Below, piece after piece: positions 22,200 through 35,644 of a stretch of 64,000 nt of DNA (the stretch's first letter is position 1; the number at the start of each line of letters is the position of its first letter). Both the position numbers and the translations under genes were made by a program. The notes beneath the pieces are model-generated. The model did not search any database. It had not been told where the DNA came from and saw nothing but the letters and a program-made list of their open reading frames with translations. Where the stretch lies: NCBI GenBank assembly GCA_027574665.1, contig CM050654.1, forward strand, positions 20,466,222 through 20,530,221, read 5' to 3'. The stretch comes from Rhynochetos jubatus. Lineage: Eukaryota > Chordata > Aves > Eurypygiformes > Rhynochetidae.

Positions 22200-22960
22200 T
22201 TCCATCCTCCAAAAATCGAGTTTTTAAACAAAGATCAATGTGTTATGCTAAAGTGTTGAGCCGGCTGTTAAAACATTTGGGGGGATAATGACAACGTAAC
22301 AAAGGCCTGGTTTGGAGTGAATCATCACCCTTTTAAAAGTTAAAGCAATTTTCAGGAGAATAGCTTTCAGCAAATGCTTTACATTATTCAAAACGGCCAA
22401 ATAATGCTCTATTATAGCGCCTGAATGCTGCCAGTCAGCCCATAAGTGCAATTTGTGCAAAGGCTCGGTGCCTTATCTCCACTTCTTTATAAAGAGGTGA
22501 ATATAAAACAATTTCTTCCAAACCCAGACAGAGAGCACGAAAATTGCTTCCCTTTCTGCAATCAGGGCAATTTAACTGGAGTGCAATTAGCACTATTAAA
22601 TGTCGATTCTGCATAAACAAATCTGACTAAGAAGCGAAAGTGGGGTGAGAACCTCATATAAACTGAAACTGATTTTTTAAAATTATGTATCCGGGTCCTT
22701 CACAATTGATCCGTGACGTTTTCGTCTCGGAATATATTTACATCATAAATACATTACGGTTAAATCAACATAAATCTTAAAAAAATAATCTCAATATGAA
22801 TGCTAATAAAGAAGAATAGCCTAATTAAATGCAACAGTTCACTTCCTTTGAACAATATTTTTCCCATCTTCCCTTCACGCGTGTCTTTTGATCTGTGCAA
22901 CTACTAAAGTTGCTGTCTTTAGGAGGTAAAGCTGGGAAACAATTCGTTCATTAAAGCTGA
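22200..22960. promoter_or_regulatory. Candidate conserved enhancer upstream of SP9
   Basis: AT-rich, repeat-free block directly beyond the CpG island. It shows CTAATTAAAT (22821-22830), CTTTGAACAAT (TCF/SOX-like, 22846-22856) and CTTTTGATC (22885-22893). The unbroken AT-rich texture with many short homeodomain and TCF-like cores resembles developmental non-coding elements. Sp9 is known to respond to Wnt and Fgf in limb ectoderm, which would fit, but no conservation test was possible. Confidence 0.42.
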
Positions 22961-24400
22961 TTGGGAGGCTCCTGGGTTCATACTCGAGAGCGTCAGCTGA
23001 AATGGCTCTTCTGCTCAAACAGAGCTCTGGGAAAGAGCTGCCAAATATTTTCCAAATAAATCGATTTAACAGCGGTTAAATGTAAGGTTGCTGTACAATT
23101 TCCCCGGAATCCTAGGAGGGGCACGGAGTTTTACACATGGATGCTACGGGTGGGGAAGGGGCAAACCCTTCCAAGTTCAGGAGAAGCAGCCTCCTTTTCT
23201 GCCAGGCAGAAGGGTCGTGGGCAGGAAGCAGGCAAACTGCTCAACGCCGGCATCAATAATTGCGTCCTGCCAGATTTTTTTTTTTTAAGCGACAGAACTT
23301 CCGTGCGAATTCCCCCCCCCAATTACACTTTGCACTTACGTGATCTAGAAACCACCACTGATTATCAGAGCAACGCAGAGGGGGACCTGGTGATAAATTA
23401 ATAACTCCAGTTAAGAAAAGGCTTCCCCACTATTCTGCCCCAAAGTAGGTATTGAAAGGGGAAGGATGTGTAGAGACGGTGTTAAAATACAGCCCCTGGT
23501 GCCTGTTGAGTCCAGTGAATTCTTCTTCCAGCTGTAGAGTTTTTCATTTGCGGGTAGAGATGAAGTGCAGCTTTTGATTAGAAGGAAATCTTTTATAGTC
23601 AATAAAAAGGGAATGAGCACTGGGATCAGATAGATCATGGAAATGAAATGAAAATTATGGCACTCTCCAACAATCTCTGCTTGAGCTTTCCTATGGTGTT
23701 GGTTGCATCATGCGCTCCCCTCTCCGCCTGCCCCCAGCACACCGAGCCCCGAGGTGGAGCATCAGAGGGGGCTTTCAGCTGCCCCCCTCTCTGTAGGGTG
23801 ATGCTGTTTAGGAGTGGCAGGGACACCCGGGCTGCCCCGCGTTTAAAACATCTGCACGGCAGTTTCAGAAAGCCTCTGGTCTACGAAGCGTGCTCAAAAA
23901 CGTCTCTGTGGAAGTAATTCTCTTCCGCTAAATTTATCTGGACCCTGTATTTTAAACCTCCCTCGTTCTGTTTGTCTCAGCCGAAGACACGTTAACAATT
24001 CGAGGGAAGACTAGTGTCAAGGGAAGGAAGGTGACTGCAGACTGTATGATGATTTTAATTACTACAATTATTGGAGGATTATTCAACAGCATCACAGATT
24101 TGTTTTGTGCCTGGGGAGGAAAGTCTGCGTGAGGAACACGGTACAGGGATTTTCTCTCTTGGTTCGCACGCTCTGCGGTGCTGTTATGATACACAGGTTA
24201 GACACGCCGAGCTCCGGCTGCAGCAGGTCTGAAATCCAGCCGGTCCTGGCGTTCCTAACGCTTCCTTGAGGTGAAGGCGTCTCTAAAGACAGGGAGCTTA
24301 ATCAGTAAACGGCTGGACCCACGTTGGCAGAGCGGAAAGCCACCTTTTCCCACAAGTCTATTAAGAAGCTCCGAGGACTGGGTAATTAGGTCTGCCTTTC
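22961..24400. other. Intergenic, nothing recognised
   Basis: Mixed sequence with a T run (23274-23286) and a C run near 23311-23320. No gene or repeat family is recognised. Confidence 0.4.
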
Positions 24401-24665
24401 AGGCAGGGGAGCAGCGGCCCCAGCCGCCGGCTCGGCAGCCCTCGGGTCGCTGCCCGCCCGGCCCCGCGCCTGCCCCGGCTGCGCCCCGCGGGGCCGGCCA
24501 GGGCGGGGGGCGGCGGAGCCCCCTCCCCGCGTTTCTCCTCGCATCCCGCTTCTGACACCGTCCTGGCTTTTCATATCGCCTCCTTAGCCGGGCGTGACTC
24601 GTGATGGTCGTGATTGAGCAGGCTGTCTGCAATGTGGGAGCGCGGCAGAGGCAGGATGATTGACG
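24400..24665. promoter_or_regulatory. Small CpG-rich block with PBX/MEIS-like site
   Basis: GC-rich, CpG-dense stretch (24400-24560) followed by TGATTGAC at 24657-24664, the core bound by PBX/MEIS/HOX complexes. This is a candidate regulatory element. Confidence 0.35.
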
Positions 24666-24839
24666 TTACAAACTTCCCTTCGGTCCGCAGTGACCACTGA
24701 ATCCTCCCGCAGGGCTCGCCCGTTAATGACTTGGTGGTTTGGAAGAGGGAAATACGCGGGACTCCCCTATTCCTACGTTCCCCTCTCCCTACCCCCTGTC
24801 CTGGGATTAGGGCGAGAGAGTAGGGAACCGGGAACCGTT

Positions 24840-25130
24840 CATTGTGCTCCTTCTGTAATTACTGGAGCTCAGGCTTAAGGTGAATTTCAGCTCAGATCAT
24901 GAACCATTTCACGTTCAAATGCAAGCTTGCAGTACTTTCCTAGTGGCAATTAGGAGCCTATTACAAGCCATTAGATTGATCAATGTACCTTAAACAATGT
25001 GAATGATTTATATGGCAAAGAAAAAAACCTTCTTACATCCATTGTACTGTTCCAGCGACCAACCTGGCCCTGTGTCTCCATTCATCACGGCTTTAAACAA
25101 CAAAAGCCATTTATTTAGAAAACTTACATG
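24840..25130. promoter_or_regulatory. Candidate regulatory AT-rich block
   Basis: Repeat-free AT-rich stretch with TAATTA-like and ATTGATCAAT-type motifs (GGCAATTAGG near 24945, GATTGATCAATG near 24975). It resembles conserved non-coding DNA. This is a weak call. Confidence 0.3.
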
Positions 25131-28100
25131 CGAAGAAACAGGCTCAATGCCTTCGTCTGGAAGGGTACCCGAGCTTTATCTGTCTTTATTGTCAAGAGAT
25201 GTAGGCTGGAAGAATTCAGGAATATGGGGGGAGGAGGAGAGGGGTGGTTTTGCTGGTTTCCAAAGGGATTAATTCACCTTGTACCTGAAAGAAGGAAACA
25301 AAGAGATTCCTGACTGCTTCCTAAACAAGCCCCTAATCTGCTGTGCATATGCAAGGCAAGGAGCAAAGCAGTGGCTTGCACGTGTGTTTAACAAAGTGTT
25401 TGGGTAGCTTTTAGTAGCCTTTTGATGACATTGGGGCCACAGAACCACGAGCCCTGACAGTCCCAAGGCAGCTGCAGAGCGGAGAGCCGGCAGGGACGTC
25501 CCAGGTGACGGAGGAAGGGGGTACGCGCAGCCTTCTTCACCACGGATAATTACTCTAACCATTCTACAACGAAGAATTTGCAAAATGTCAGCTGCCACCA
25601 AAGCCAGAGCAGCCGCCCTGTAGGCCTTGGGTCTGTGTGTATTTGTATCCTTCCGGAAGACCCAGGAAACCTCTCATGCCTGGGAAGTTCCACCCAGCTC
25701 CTGGAAGCCTCAAAGTGAGGGTCTGGGAGAGGCTGGTAGCTTTTGTGCTTGCCAACAATTTGTTAGGGGTACGGAGATTCAGGTCGGAAGGAACAGGACC
25801 ATGCTTCACCATTCATTCATTGGGCAGCCTCCGTTTCTTGCATTTTCTTGACCTTTTCGCTAACCTCGCTCACCTTGCTACTTGGCACTGCAAAATCACA
25901 GGCTCCTCTATAGCTACAAAGCGACAGACTGGATTCGCTTGGTGTTAAACAGTTTTGACACGTTCCAAATTAACATTACTGAGAAAAACCACCACACACG
26001 AGATAACAAAGCCATTCTGTAAAATGGGACTTCGATGGGACTAATGTAACTGGTGACAGGGTTTGCTAGAAAAAAAAGAAACCCACCCAAACATTTGTAA
26101 GTCTTAGTTCAGCTGGAAATTTGAGATACCACACAAGGGAGAATGTTGTTAATTTAAGATCCCAATTATCATTTGTGTTTCAGTAACAATCTGGCCTACT
26201 ATTTTCTACATTCTGGTGTCTGGAATGCTTGTCAAAAGTCACCATTTTATCACATCGCTTTCTGCAAGGAGGTCAGAGCACGGTGCGTCAATATCGGTAG
26301 AAAGAAAAGGAAGAAGGAGTGGGTGTCAAGTCCTATCGAGAGGTACGACCCTTTTGTTACAAAGCACGGATGTAGCCACTTCAGAATCTGATTTTCCAAG
26401 TTGTCCGTGTGGGATTGAGACTATTCAATCTCTAGTTATCAGCTGCTTGCTTTCTTGATAAAAAGGGATTAGCAAAACGCAATGTCTACCAGGTAAACCA
26501 GACGATAGCTGCAATAGGAATAAGAGCTGTCCTCCCCCTTCCCTATGGGAGATCCCGTAACGAGAAAAGGAGTGTTTTTTGTGAGTTTGTCACATATTAA
26601 ATCCAGTTCTTCCCTTTCTTATAGAGCTTAAACCCGCAGAATCAGCAGTGTGTCCTGCTTACCTTAAACTTGTTCTTTCTCATAAAGGAGAGGTGAAAGA
26701 AGAATAAAAGATGAGGAGGCCTCCTTCAAAGGTTTTGCAGAGATTGTCCATTTAGTATCATTGTGCTTTGAAGTCTTTTTTCCTTTTCCAGAGCTTTGTA
26801 TTTGTCGCTTTGACCAGGAGAATTGCTGGGCCAGCCTTCTCAGGACAGGTTCTGGCCTTCCTGTACTTTAGGTATCTGTACAAAGACTGTCTACTTGAAG
26901 GGCTTTCTGCGAGCCTTAACCCACACCGTATACCCTCTGGTACAAAAGCAGCCTGTGCTTCCTAGCACGCTGCTTCAGGCACTTACATTCCATCTGGGTT
27001 GCATTGCCCTTTAATTATCAGTCTTCTTATTGTGATCAAGTGAACTTTTACTAATCTCCACGTTTATTGTTAAGGTAAATAGATGCTGCTTTTAATCAAT
27101 ATGGAGGGCCACACCAATGCAGTTCGAAGTAACTTAAGTCAACTGTAAAGAGTTCAATGTGTGTGTAATTACAGAGGACGTCAGCTATTCACTCCAGCCT
27201 AATTCAGTGTCTCTTCAGAGACAGACCTCTTCCTTTTCCCAGTCCCACTCTCACCTCCCTTGCTCCCCCGGCCCCGTAGAGCAGGCAAGAGGGAAGGAGT
27301 GGAGGCTGAGGGAGCAGCAGCCCTGCTGAACTTCAGGCTGCTCAGCGGCTTGAAACTGCTAGGTGAATGTAAGCATATGGGTACAATATAACACCTTCTT
27401 CCAACAAAAAAGATTGATTGCATCCTGGCCTTGGTATTAAATGTGCTATTATCAGAAGAAGTTGAAATAATGCATACAGTCACTTTAAAAGAAAGCAGGT
27501 TTCCTTTGCGAACATACCTATTATTTCAATAGTACTTGAGAAATGTTTCCATAGTGGCCAGGTTGTTGCTTACTGAAATACATTTGAATTGAATACGTAT
27601 ATATCAGGGTTTTTTCTTAATTTTAGTTTGAATTATTCCTGAAGTTCTCGTTAAATTTACCATTTGTAAAGGACAGATTAAATGAAAATGGCTTTTAGAA
27701 AAATAGAGCTGGAAATTATTTTGGCCTTTCTGACCTGGAAGAGGTGATAATTTGCAGCAGCACTAGATTCTGGACATGTGTGACATTTTAGGTATTCCCT
27801 CACAGTTTCAGACCTTTGTACAGATGAACTCCGTCTGGGACAGCCCAGCAGTCAACTTTTTGTTCCCTTAATGTAAATGAGAAGGCTACAGCTGTCTTAA
27901 GCAATCTGGGCGGACAACACCAATGGAAAATGAAACTCGGGCAAGGGCAGCACTAAGAAAAGAATGTCTATTATCCACGATAATGCTCCTAACATTTTCT
28001 AAACAGCTATTACCTGTGTCTGTCCATAACTGTCCTTGTTAGAGTAACAGTGCAATCTTTCTTTCAGAACACTTACAGAAATCTCTCTCCACTGACTTTT

Positions 28101-30120
28101 CCAAATGTAAACAACCTGGACAGCATTTTCTAATGTAAAACAACTGTGGTAAGTAGGTCCCACATTAAAGAATCACTTTGACTGGAATGTCTGAAATGCT
28201 CAAGGGATTTTTGGGTGGCTTAGAAAATACCATCATTTGCATTCAGTTTCCAAACCCAGTCCCATAGATACATAGGAGTATCGGTAGGACCTATATCGTA
28301 CATCATTGCTGAATTTGGACAGTCGCAGAGAAGAGAGAAAATGATGCAAAATTAGCTGTTGTGGATTTTTGCTATCTAATATTTCTTGTGGCTTTTATTG
28401 CACACGAACATGACTAATTTTCAATGTTGCTCTAACAAGCATTTGTCTGTTTAGAAAATAACATGACTACAAAGTTCTCAGTTACAGCAAACCAACTAGA
28501 AGCCAACATTGCCATCACCCTGCACCCCTCTTCATAATCCCGTTAGCTAAGCCATGTTAGTTACTCTCCTTAAAATGGGACCGTTAAACGCCTCCGAGGG
28601 CTTGAAAGCAGTGAAACAAAACGCAGATTTCACATTTGTAAAATCTCATCTCTGTATCAAGAAATGTGATGTTCACAATTCCTGTGTGATGATACTTACA
28701 CCGTGTAAGTTGCTCCTCTGTTACGCAGTTTGGAGGAAGTTTAGCAAAGCTTCTGGGTTTGTTCAGCCTGAGACAAGTACCACAAAAATGTGTGCTGTTT
28801 GTGCTTTTGTAAACGCGATGGCTGAAACGCAGGTCTAAGAGGAAGAGGTGGCAGTGTCCTCCAGCTCTTTCATGTTAGCACTGCACGTACGTCGCTGTGT
28901 GAAATCCAGCAGCCAGACCTCTCAGTCCTTACCCAGGTCGGTACGTGCTGACTTCAACCGAAGCTTGGTGTGAGCGAGCACTAGATGCTCCTGTTCAACG
29001 TCAGATGGTGAAGTTTGGCATGCAGAAACTTGCGCTCGTTCAGAAGAAATTTTCTGAAAAATTGTAGTGTGCAAAATACATCTGCGGGCTTTGGAAAGGT
29101 ATGTTGCTGTCTTCTGCTTCAGATCCTGAGACTGTTTTGGAACCCTGTTTTCCCAGCAGTTGGGAAGGTGCTGATTCCCAGACCCCTGAGAAGCGGTACT
29201 GCACTCTTCCAGGGGGGCACATGTGGTACCCGCAAAGAGAGTAGCCGTATCCCGGGAAGCAACAGGGAGTGCAGGAACACCTCTTTGTGCCAAAAGCGCG
29301 GGCTGGAAGTGCTACACAATGTGGGTTTATTGCCACATGAGGAGGGACTCAGCCCATATAACACTGGATGTTCTAGCGGTGTGTAAAATCTGTGGTATCT
29401 GGAGTTTTGCAGCTCCAAGGCAGGAATTCTACAAACACAAACTATTAGCAGATGCTCTCTTACCTGAGCATGCACACTCACGCTTGTGGCTGCATGAGGA
29501 AGAGGGAGGGCATCTCTGTAAATAAACTGCTTAAAAAGAAAACCAAATAGTCAAACTAGCACCTTGGTAGTTTGATATTCGATTGCCTTTTGTTACAGTA
29601 TTTTTCAAATCGCTGTTACCATAACAACATAACATATTTTTCTTTTGGTTTTTATTTAGCTGTTTGGGGAAAAAAAAAAAAATTCTTGCCAGAATTCTTC
29701 CATAACAGCTTCCATTAACTGCAGTGACTTCTACTGGGGAGGCCAGTGCTGATGTCTCCTGCTGTCACAAGTCACTCACAAATCTAGCAGATGTTTTGTT
29801 TGATAAGGCCAATTTGAGCTTTATAAAACATGTTGTGGTTTTTTCCCATCCCCAAAGAGCAAATATCAGTGAGGATGGGATTCAGAACTGATCATTTGCC
29901 AGGAGACAAGGCGCTTGATACCTGTCAGCAGAATGTGTCCCACACTCGAAAAACGGAAGTGTAACAATTCTCCTTTAACATAGCGGTAGTGTGCCAAATA
30001 CCAAGGGGTAGACCTCAGGGACATACTTGTAACAACAACAAAGGAAAAGGAGGGAGAAGGGAGGCCAGTGGGTTTTTTCCCTATTCTACAGTACGTATTT
30101 TGCTAAACTCTTAATGTAAA
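25131..30120. other. Gene desert segment, nothing recognised
   Basis: About 5 kb of AT-rich sequence with only short chance frames, none resembling a known protein. I could name no interspersed repeat. An octamer ATTTGCAT occurs near 28235. Confidence 0.45.
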
Positions 30121-30480
30121 TGCTGTAGATGGGAGTGGTTTATCACAATCAAACAAAGGTTACTATAAAAACAATTGGAAAAAGCAAAAGAAAAGGAATC
30201 CACTTTAAACATTTATGCTGCCCCAGAAACACTGGCATTTTTATTTTGGATTCAAGTAATTTGCATGACTAAGAAACAATCACATTTCCAGGCCTTCCGC
30301 ACGCTTGACAGTGGCAAACACGTCCAGATTATTATATTTAATAATTTGTCTGCTGATGCCATCTTGTTTCTGGAAACAGGGACAAAAATATTTATTTTTG
30401 CAAGGCTTATTTTATAATCAGCTTTCTATAATTTTATAATCATCTAGAGCCATGATTTAGTGTAAGTTGTTTGATTTTTT
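30120..30480. promoter_or_regulatory. Candidate enhancer with POU and HOX-like sites
   Basis: AT-rich block with a POU octamer in TAATTTGCAT (30257-30266), AACAATTGG (SOX-like, near 30170) and TTTTATAATCA twice (30410-30420 and 30432-30442, 22 nt apart). There is no coding potential. The enhancer call is inference. Confidence 0.38.
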
Positions 30481-32772
30481 TAAGCAGCTAGCACTGAATA
30501 AGAAAAGGAACCATGAATTACTTCAGTGTTATTATCTAAAATTTCTCAGAGGAGAAGAAGATTTAACTCTATGTTATTTCTACACTGATTACCTGGATCA
30601 AAATGGCTAGCTGCTAGCCAGCCAATACCGGCACCCTACTTTTCTGGGGGCGGTGTGTGCCTGTGTACATCTATGTGTATGCACGTGTGCCCATGTTTTC
30701 TTTGTGCTAGCTAAAAAGGAATATTTTTAAGCAAGTCTTTGAAAGTCAGAAGTGTTGCTCAACAATGTACTTTAACTTCCATACTCTTTTTCCGTAAGTC
30801 TGCATTCACAAGAGTAGTTTAAATTCCGGAGGGGATATTCCAGATTTGCACAAGTGTAAGTGACAATGTAAAATGAAGTGGTTATCTGGTCTGTGAGACT
30901 AGTGCCGTAGGATCGAAGCTTCTGTTCAGCGTGTGAAGGTATCAAACATTTCAGTGAACCTGAAAACAGCGTCACAATCAGGGCACTCTATTTACCATCC
31001 ACAATAGATAGCAATTTTTTCCTGTGTCGTTCAGATTTTTTTCTAATCGTCGCTGCAAATATATCTGTAAGTAAATTAATTTCCCCCACATTTCAGTGTT
31101 TAAAAGCGTATGCACATTGAGGTGTTTCTGCTTTTAGGAATGGTAATTCCACTTGTAAGAATGCAGCAGGTCTGGCGTTAGACTGAGCATCTCTTTCTGG
31201 TTTAGCCACAGAGCTATGTCGGGGTTGATACCTGACACTCCTTGATCACACATCACGCGGTGCAAAAGGGTGACAGTGGTACTACAGATGCCTGCAGTTT
31301 GATTGATAATGTTAGGAATGTTCATCCACTGTCCGCTAGATTTGCTGCAGTGAGGTTACTGGGTCTGAGATCATTTCATACAGGCAACAAATCCGCAATT
31401 TTGCAATCCAGTACTACATGTTCCTTTTTTTTATATTCCATATTGGTTGTATGTGCATGTAAAAAATGTTAATGAGATGTATCAGATTTATTAACAGCTG
31501 AAACCTCTTGCATTCGCACCACTCTGCCGTAACCAGGATTGAGAGGGCAAGCTTTAAACAAAAAGAGCTTTCATAGCCTGCTCCGGTGTGACCAGTCATT
31601 GTAGGTTGCTCTAGGACTCATAACTACCGAGGGGACTTTTGAAACGGGCGCTATTTGAACTTCTGAGCATGGTCTATAATCTTGCTTAGTAATTACGTCA
31701 ACTGTGACAGTTTAATTCCGTGTAGGTATCCAAAACTATTTCTGAAATTAATAATAGGCATGCTTTATAGCTTTTGCATGTCAAAAGTTATAAGAAAAGC
31801 CTCATCATAGAACTTAACTATTTTAACATGACTTTTTAAATAGTCCAACAATTTTAAACAATTATATAGCATTTTTTCTTTCTAACTTTTAAAACAAAAA
31901 ATGTTTCATTGCCTTTATAGGGTTGAATATTGTTGAGTGACCTCTACAAAAGGCTTCCTCTTTGAAGTGTTCTCTGAAGAGAGCTTCAAGGCAGCTGAGT
32001 GTCTCAGATTGTGATTTTGTAAGGTTTTGATGCTAGAAAATTGTTTAACAAACAGCTCCAAAATATTTAGTTTTTGATTAGTAACACACAGTGCCGTGGT
32101 ATTTGAATAATACAAAGTATGAAATCTAACATGTGGCAGAAGAGTATGTGTTCCACATGGTTAGGAGGACAGAAATGGGGGCACACCGATATCTGAGCAA
32201 GAGGGGAATAGTTACATAAAGCCAATTAAGCTGCTCTTTGGGCATATACTAAACTGTTGTCTCTACTTGCACCAAAACTTTTCCTCTAGCTTTGTGGTTG
32301 GAAAGGGTGCTCCTTCAGCAGGCTAGGGAGTCCTGGTTACCATCGCTTTGGTCTTCAAAAGTCCCCACTGCGTAGGAGTCAGCGGAACCCTGGATCTGGT
32401 TAACACTGGGGATCCAGCAGAGAACAGTCTGGGGGTATTAGCCAGATTTCTTAATGCTACTAGTAGTGTATGAATAATACTAACTGAACTCAGGCAAACC
32501 AGTGATGTGTAACTGTCTGCAGGAGCAACGCTCACACTGAAACCAGCCACAGGGCCTCAGAACTTTGGCCTGTAGTTAAATCCCGAAAAAGTTTAACCTT
32601 CTTAAATGTTGAATCTTTACTGACTAAAGCAGCTTTCCTCTGCCAAAAGAAGTTTTACACTGTCTAAGGAACTAAAACTCTGCCGTATTTAGAGACTTTG
32701 AACTGATGTTAAGAGATAGTGAACTGGCCTACACTGAAGGGTTCATTTGAAAAACCCTACCTTGCTTATGTC

Positions 32773-32820
32773 CTAATTATTACTAGATTAGGATCACGTC
32801 TAATCTCATAGTAATTATAG
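32773..32820. repeat. Imperfect inverted repeat with TAATTA cores
   Basis: Left arm CTAATTATTACTAGATTAG (32773-32791) and right arm 32800-32820 form an imperfect hairpin of about 19 bp around an 8-nt spacer. It is AT-rich and contains homeodomain-type cores. Confidence 0.6.
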
Positions 32821-34181
32821 ATTAGCTCTAGGATGAGATCTGATGTCTGCTACAAGTATTTATTTTATTAAATGAAAAGGAGAAAAGACCCTCCCAACTC
32901 TGGCATTGTATGCCTGTGCCTCGTTTGCATATGTAACTTTAATTCCAAACTGGAAAAATACTTGTAACTTTAATTTCTATTCTGGGATAAGACAGAGAGG
33001 GGAAAAAAGTGCCAAAACCATTGAGTTTTTAAAAATAGTTTTTTCTATTATGTAAGCAAAATATAAATGAATTAGCTATTTCCTGTGAATACATTAATAC
33101 TGTGAATATGCAAGTAGTCATTTAACACGCCAGTGCAATGCTGCAACTGTCCAGACCTAACACTGTCAAAAGATGACCTGGAACTCTTACTGATTTCAAC
33201 TTTTTTTTTCTTTCTCCTGTTTATAATGGCTGGAAGTGGTATGTAGCCACACAGATATGCACAACAGAGAAGACTGATAACCTGGATTTGTGAGCAGTTT
33301 CACATTTGATCTACCGGATTGCAGAAAATCCTCCCAAATGCAGTTCTCTATTAGCGATGGGTAGTGGTTACAACGTGAATTGCAGCAGTGCACTACTATC
33401 TAAAATGGACATTGACACTAAAGTGATTCTGTCTGCGGATCAACATAGCCATGACCATTAAAAATGCAAAGGAAAGGGCTCATTCAGCAAGCCATACTAA
33501 GTGTATCTAGCCCACATTTGCAAATTGTTTAATTGTAAGCATTCCTGGACGGGTATTCCTAAATCTCAAGGATTATTTTGCAGTTGTTGGTATCAGAATT
33601 AAAAATAGTCTCCATTTAATCTCTTTCAGAAGAGTTGAATCTAGATGATGTGAAAACAAAATGTAAATAATAAATAAAAGCCCTGTAATCAAATGTCTTG
33701 ATACCTAACCAAATTGTTACCTAGTGACTGAAGGCTAACTTTGGAATCAATTACAGAACTTCCTTTGTAGTGTTCGTTCACCCCAGCGCAGAGATAGTAT
33801 AATACAGGCTTCGGTAGAATAGATTAATCAGCAGGAATGGGACAAATTTTTGTGATTCAGGGTTTTGGGATTTTAAATTAGCATCTTTAATCTCAGCTAA
33901 ACAAAAGAGAGTCTCTCAAACTTCTTAATCACAGGCAGGTTTTAGTGAGTATCTGCAAGAAAGAGCACCTAGGGCTTTTTAAATCAGGAGACCTTTGTGC
34001 AGGTGCTTCCCCTGGGTGAATTCCCAGTCTGTAGATACATCCCTACCGCAATTTCACATTTCGAATTTAAGCAGGCTGGTATTTCTTCAGCCAGTAATGA
34101 GGCAAGGTACAGACTGCAAAACGGAGAAAAACCTGAAAGATACCAAGTGTTTGGAAAATGCTTAACCCTTACTGTCTCTCG

Positions 34182-34215
34182 GAATTACAGGAATACAGGA
34201 ATTACAGGCATACAG
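34182..34215. repeat. 17-nt tandem duplication
   Basis: Two adjacent 17-nt units, GAATTACAGGAATACAG and GAATTACAGGCATACAG, differing at one base. Confidence 0.9.
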
Positions 34216-35623
34216 GAAACTGGGGTGCTGAGAAAACGCTTTTTACTGGAGGGCTCTTTGTCAGGTACAGGAAGACTAATCAAAGCCTGAAGTGGCCTCG
34301 TTGGTCTCACAATTCCTTCTTTCCAAGAAGGCTGGTCTCTGAGGCACCCGAGCACCAGTGTTTCGTCTGATGGAGTGTTGACCTAACCGACGAGGCTTCG
34401 CAACCAAATCCTTCTTACGGCGCGTGATTTACAGAGCTGGTTCCAGGTAAGTTCAAGTTAAGCTATTTGTTTCCCTGTCACTTTGGATGTGTCATGTTTT
34501 GTGAGCAATTAAAAAAAATAGGTCATGTTTTGTACTCTGGAGATATTGCAGTTTGTGGTTCTCCCAAAATCTAAACGTTTTGCATGCATCAGGCCACTTC
34601 AGGAAGCTGGCAGGGTAAATGGAGTCTCCTGCTGAGCAGCTAATAGGGGAACTCACACTTTCAGGAAAAATGTGTCTAATAGCAGGGGATTACTATAAAT
34701 ATCCTGGTTGGATGTACATCCTTGCTTAAATGTTATGGGAGTGGCTTCAGTATCCTGCAGCTTCTGCATCCCACTTGTAGCTGCAGCCAGGCGTATTTAT
34801 AAATCTATCGAAGGCTGAAATTTTTCAAGAGGCGTTATCAGCTCTCCTTAGAGATACAAACATAAAAAATTAAGTCCTTGGTTTACCTTTACTCGCTCCT
34901 TCGAAATGCTGCATATTCTTACTATTTTCAAGTCACAGTCACAACTGTGGGGGATTTTTGAGTTCTGTGGTGGTTGAACACTGAGTGCATACATATTTAT
35001 TCAACCTTAAGTAGGGAAAATAAAAGAAGTAAAACTCCTTTTGAAACTATTGTATAAACAATCTCAGCACATAGTATATAATAGTGTTGTGTGCCAGATA
35101 ATACTGACAGGAAATCGACCTCTGAAGTAAGAAAAAAAAAACCCCAAACCAGAAAATACTTGTTTTGTAAATGTAATTTGTGCACAGCATAATCTTAGAC
35201 ACAGCATCTCCCAGACAGTGTTTGTCATTCACAGGCTGCTGGGACCTTTGGGTTATTTCTAAAGGAATCTGTGAAAGATGGCTGAGAAACTAAGTTCATC
35301 CACGGAACACCACCTGTAATTGTGCAATTCATGGTCATAAATCATCTTGCACTTGCCTGAAACACTAGAGAAGCTTTCTGGAGTTTCTTTTCTAAGCCCT
35401 AGGGGTGCCAAAGAGTCCTTGAACTTTGGCTGTTTCCCAAAAGCCCTTGCCTGGGTGTTTCTAAAACAGCTTGATGTTTCTCAGCTGGGCAGAAAGCAAG
35501 TGCTAAGTGTAACAAGGCTAGATAAAAGGCCAGTTCAGGTTTTTAATTGTCTGAGCCCTCCTAGTTTTGCAAAGCAGATGCTGCATGATGACTGTTCTGT
35601 TGTTCATACTTCCAGGTACAGAT

Positions 35624-35644
35624 GGGGGGTGGGGGGGTGGGGGG
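35624..35644 (+). repeat. G-rich tract, G-quadruplex motif
   Basis: Runs of 6, 7 and 6 G separated by single T, followed by further GG/GGG. This meets the usual G-quadruplex pattern on the + strand. Confidence 0.85.
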
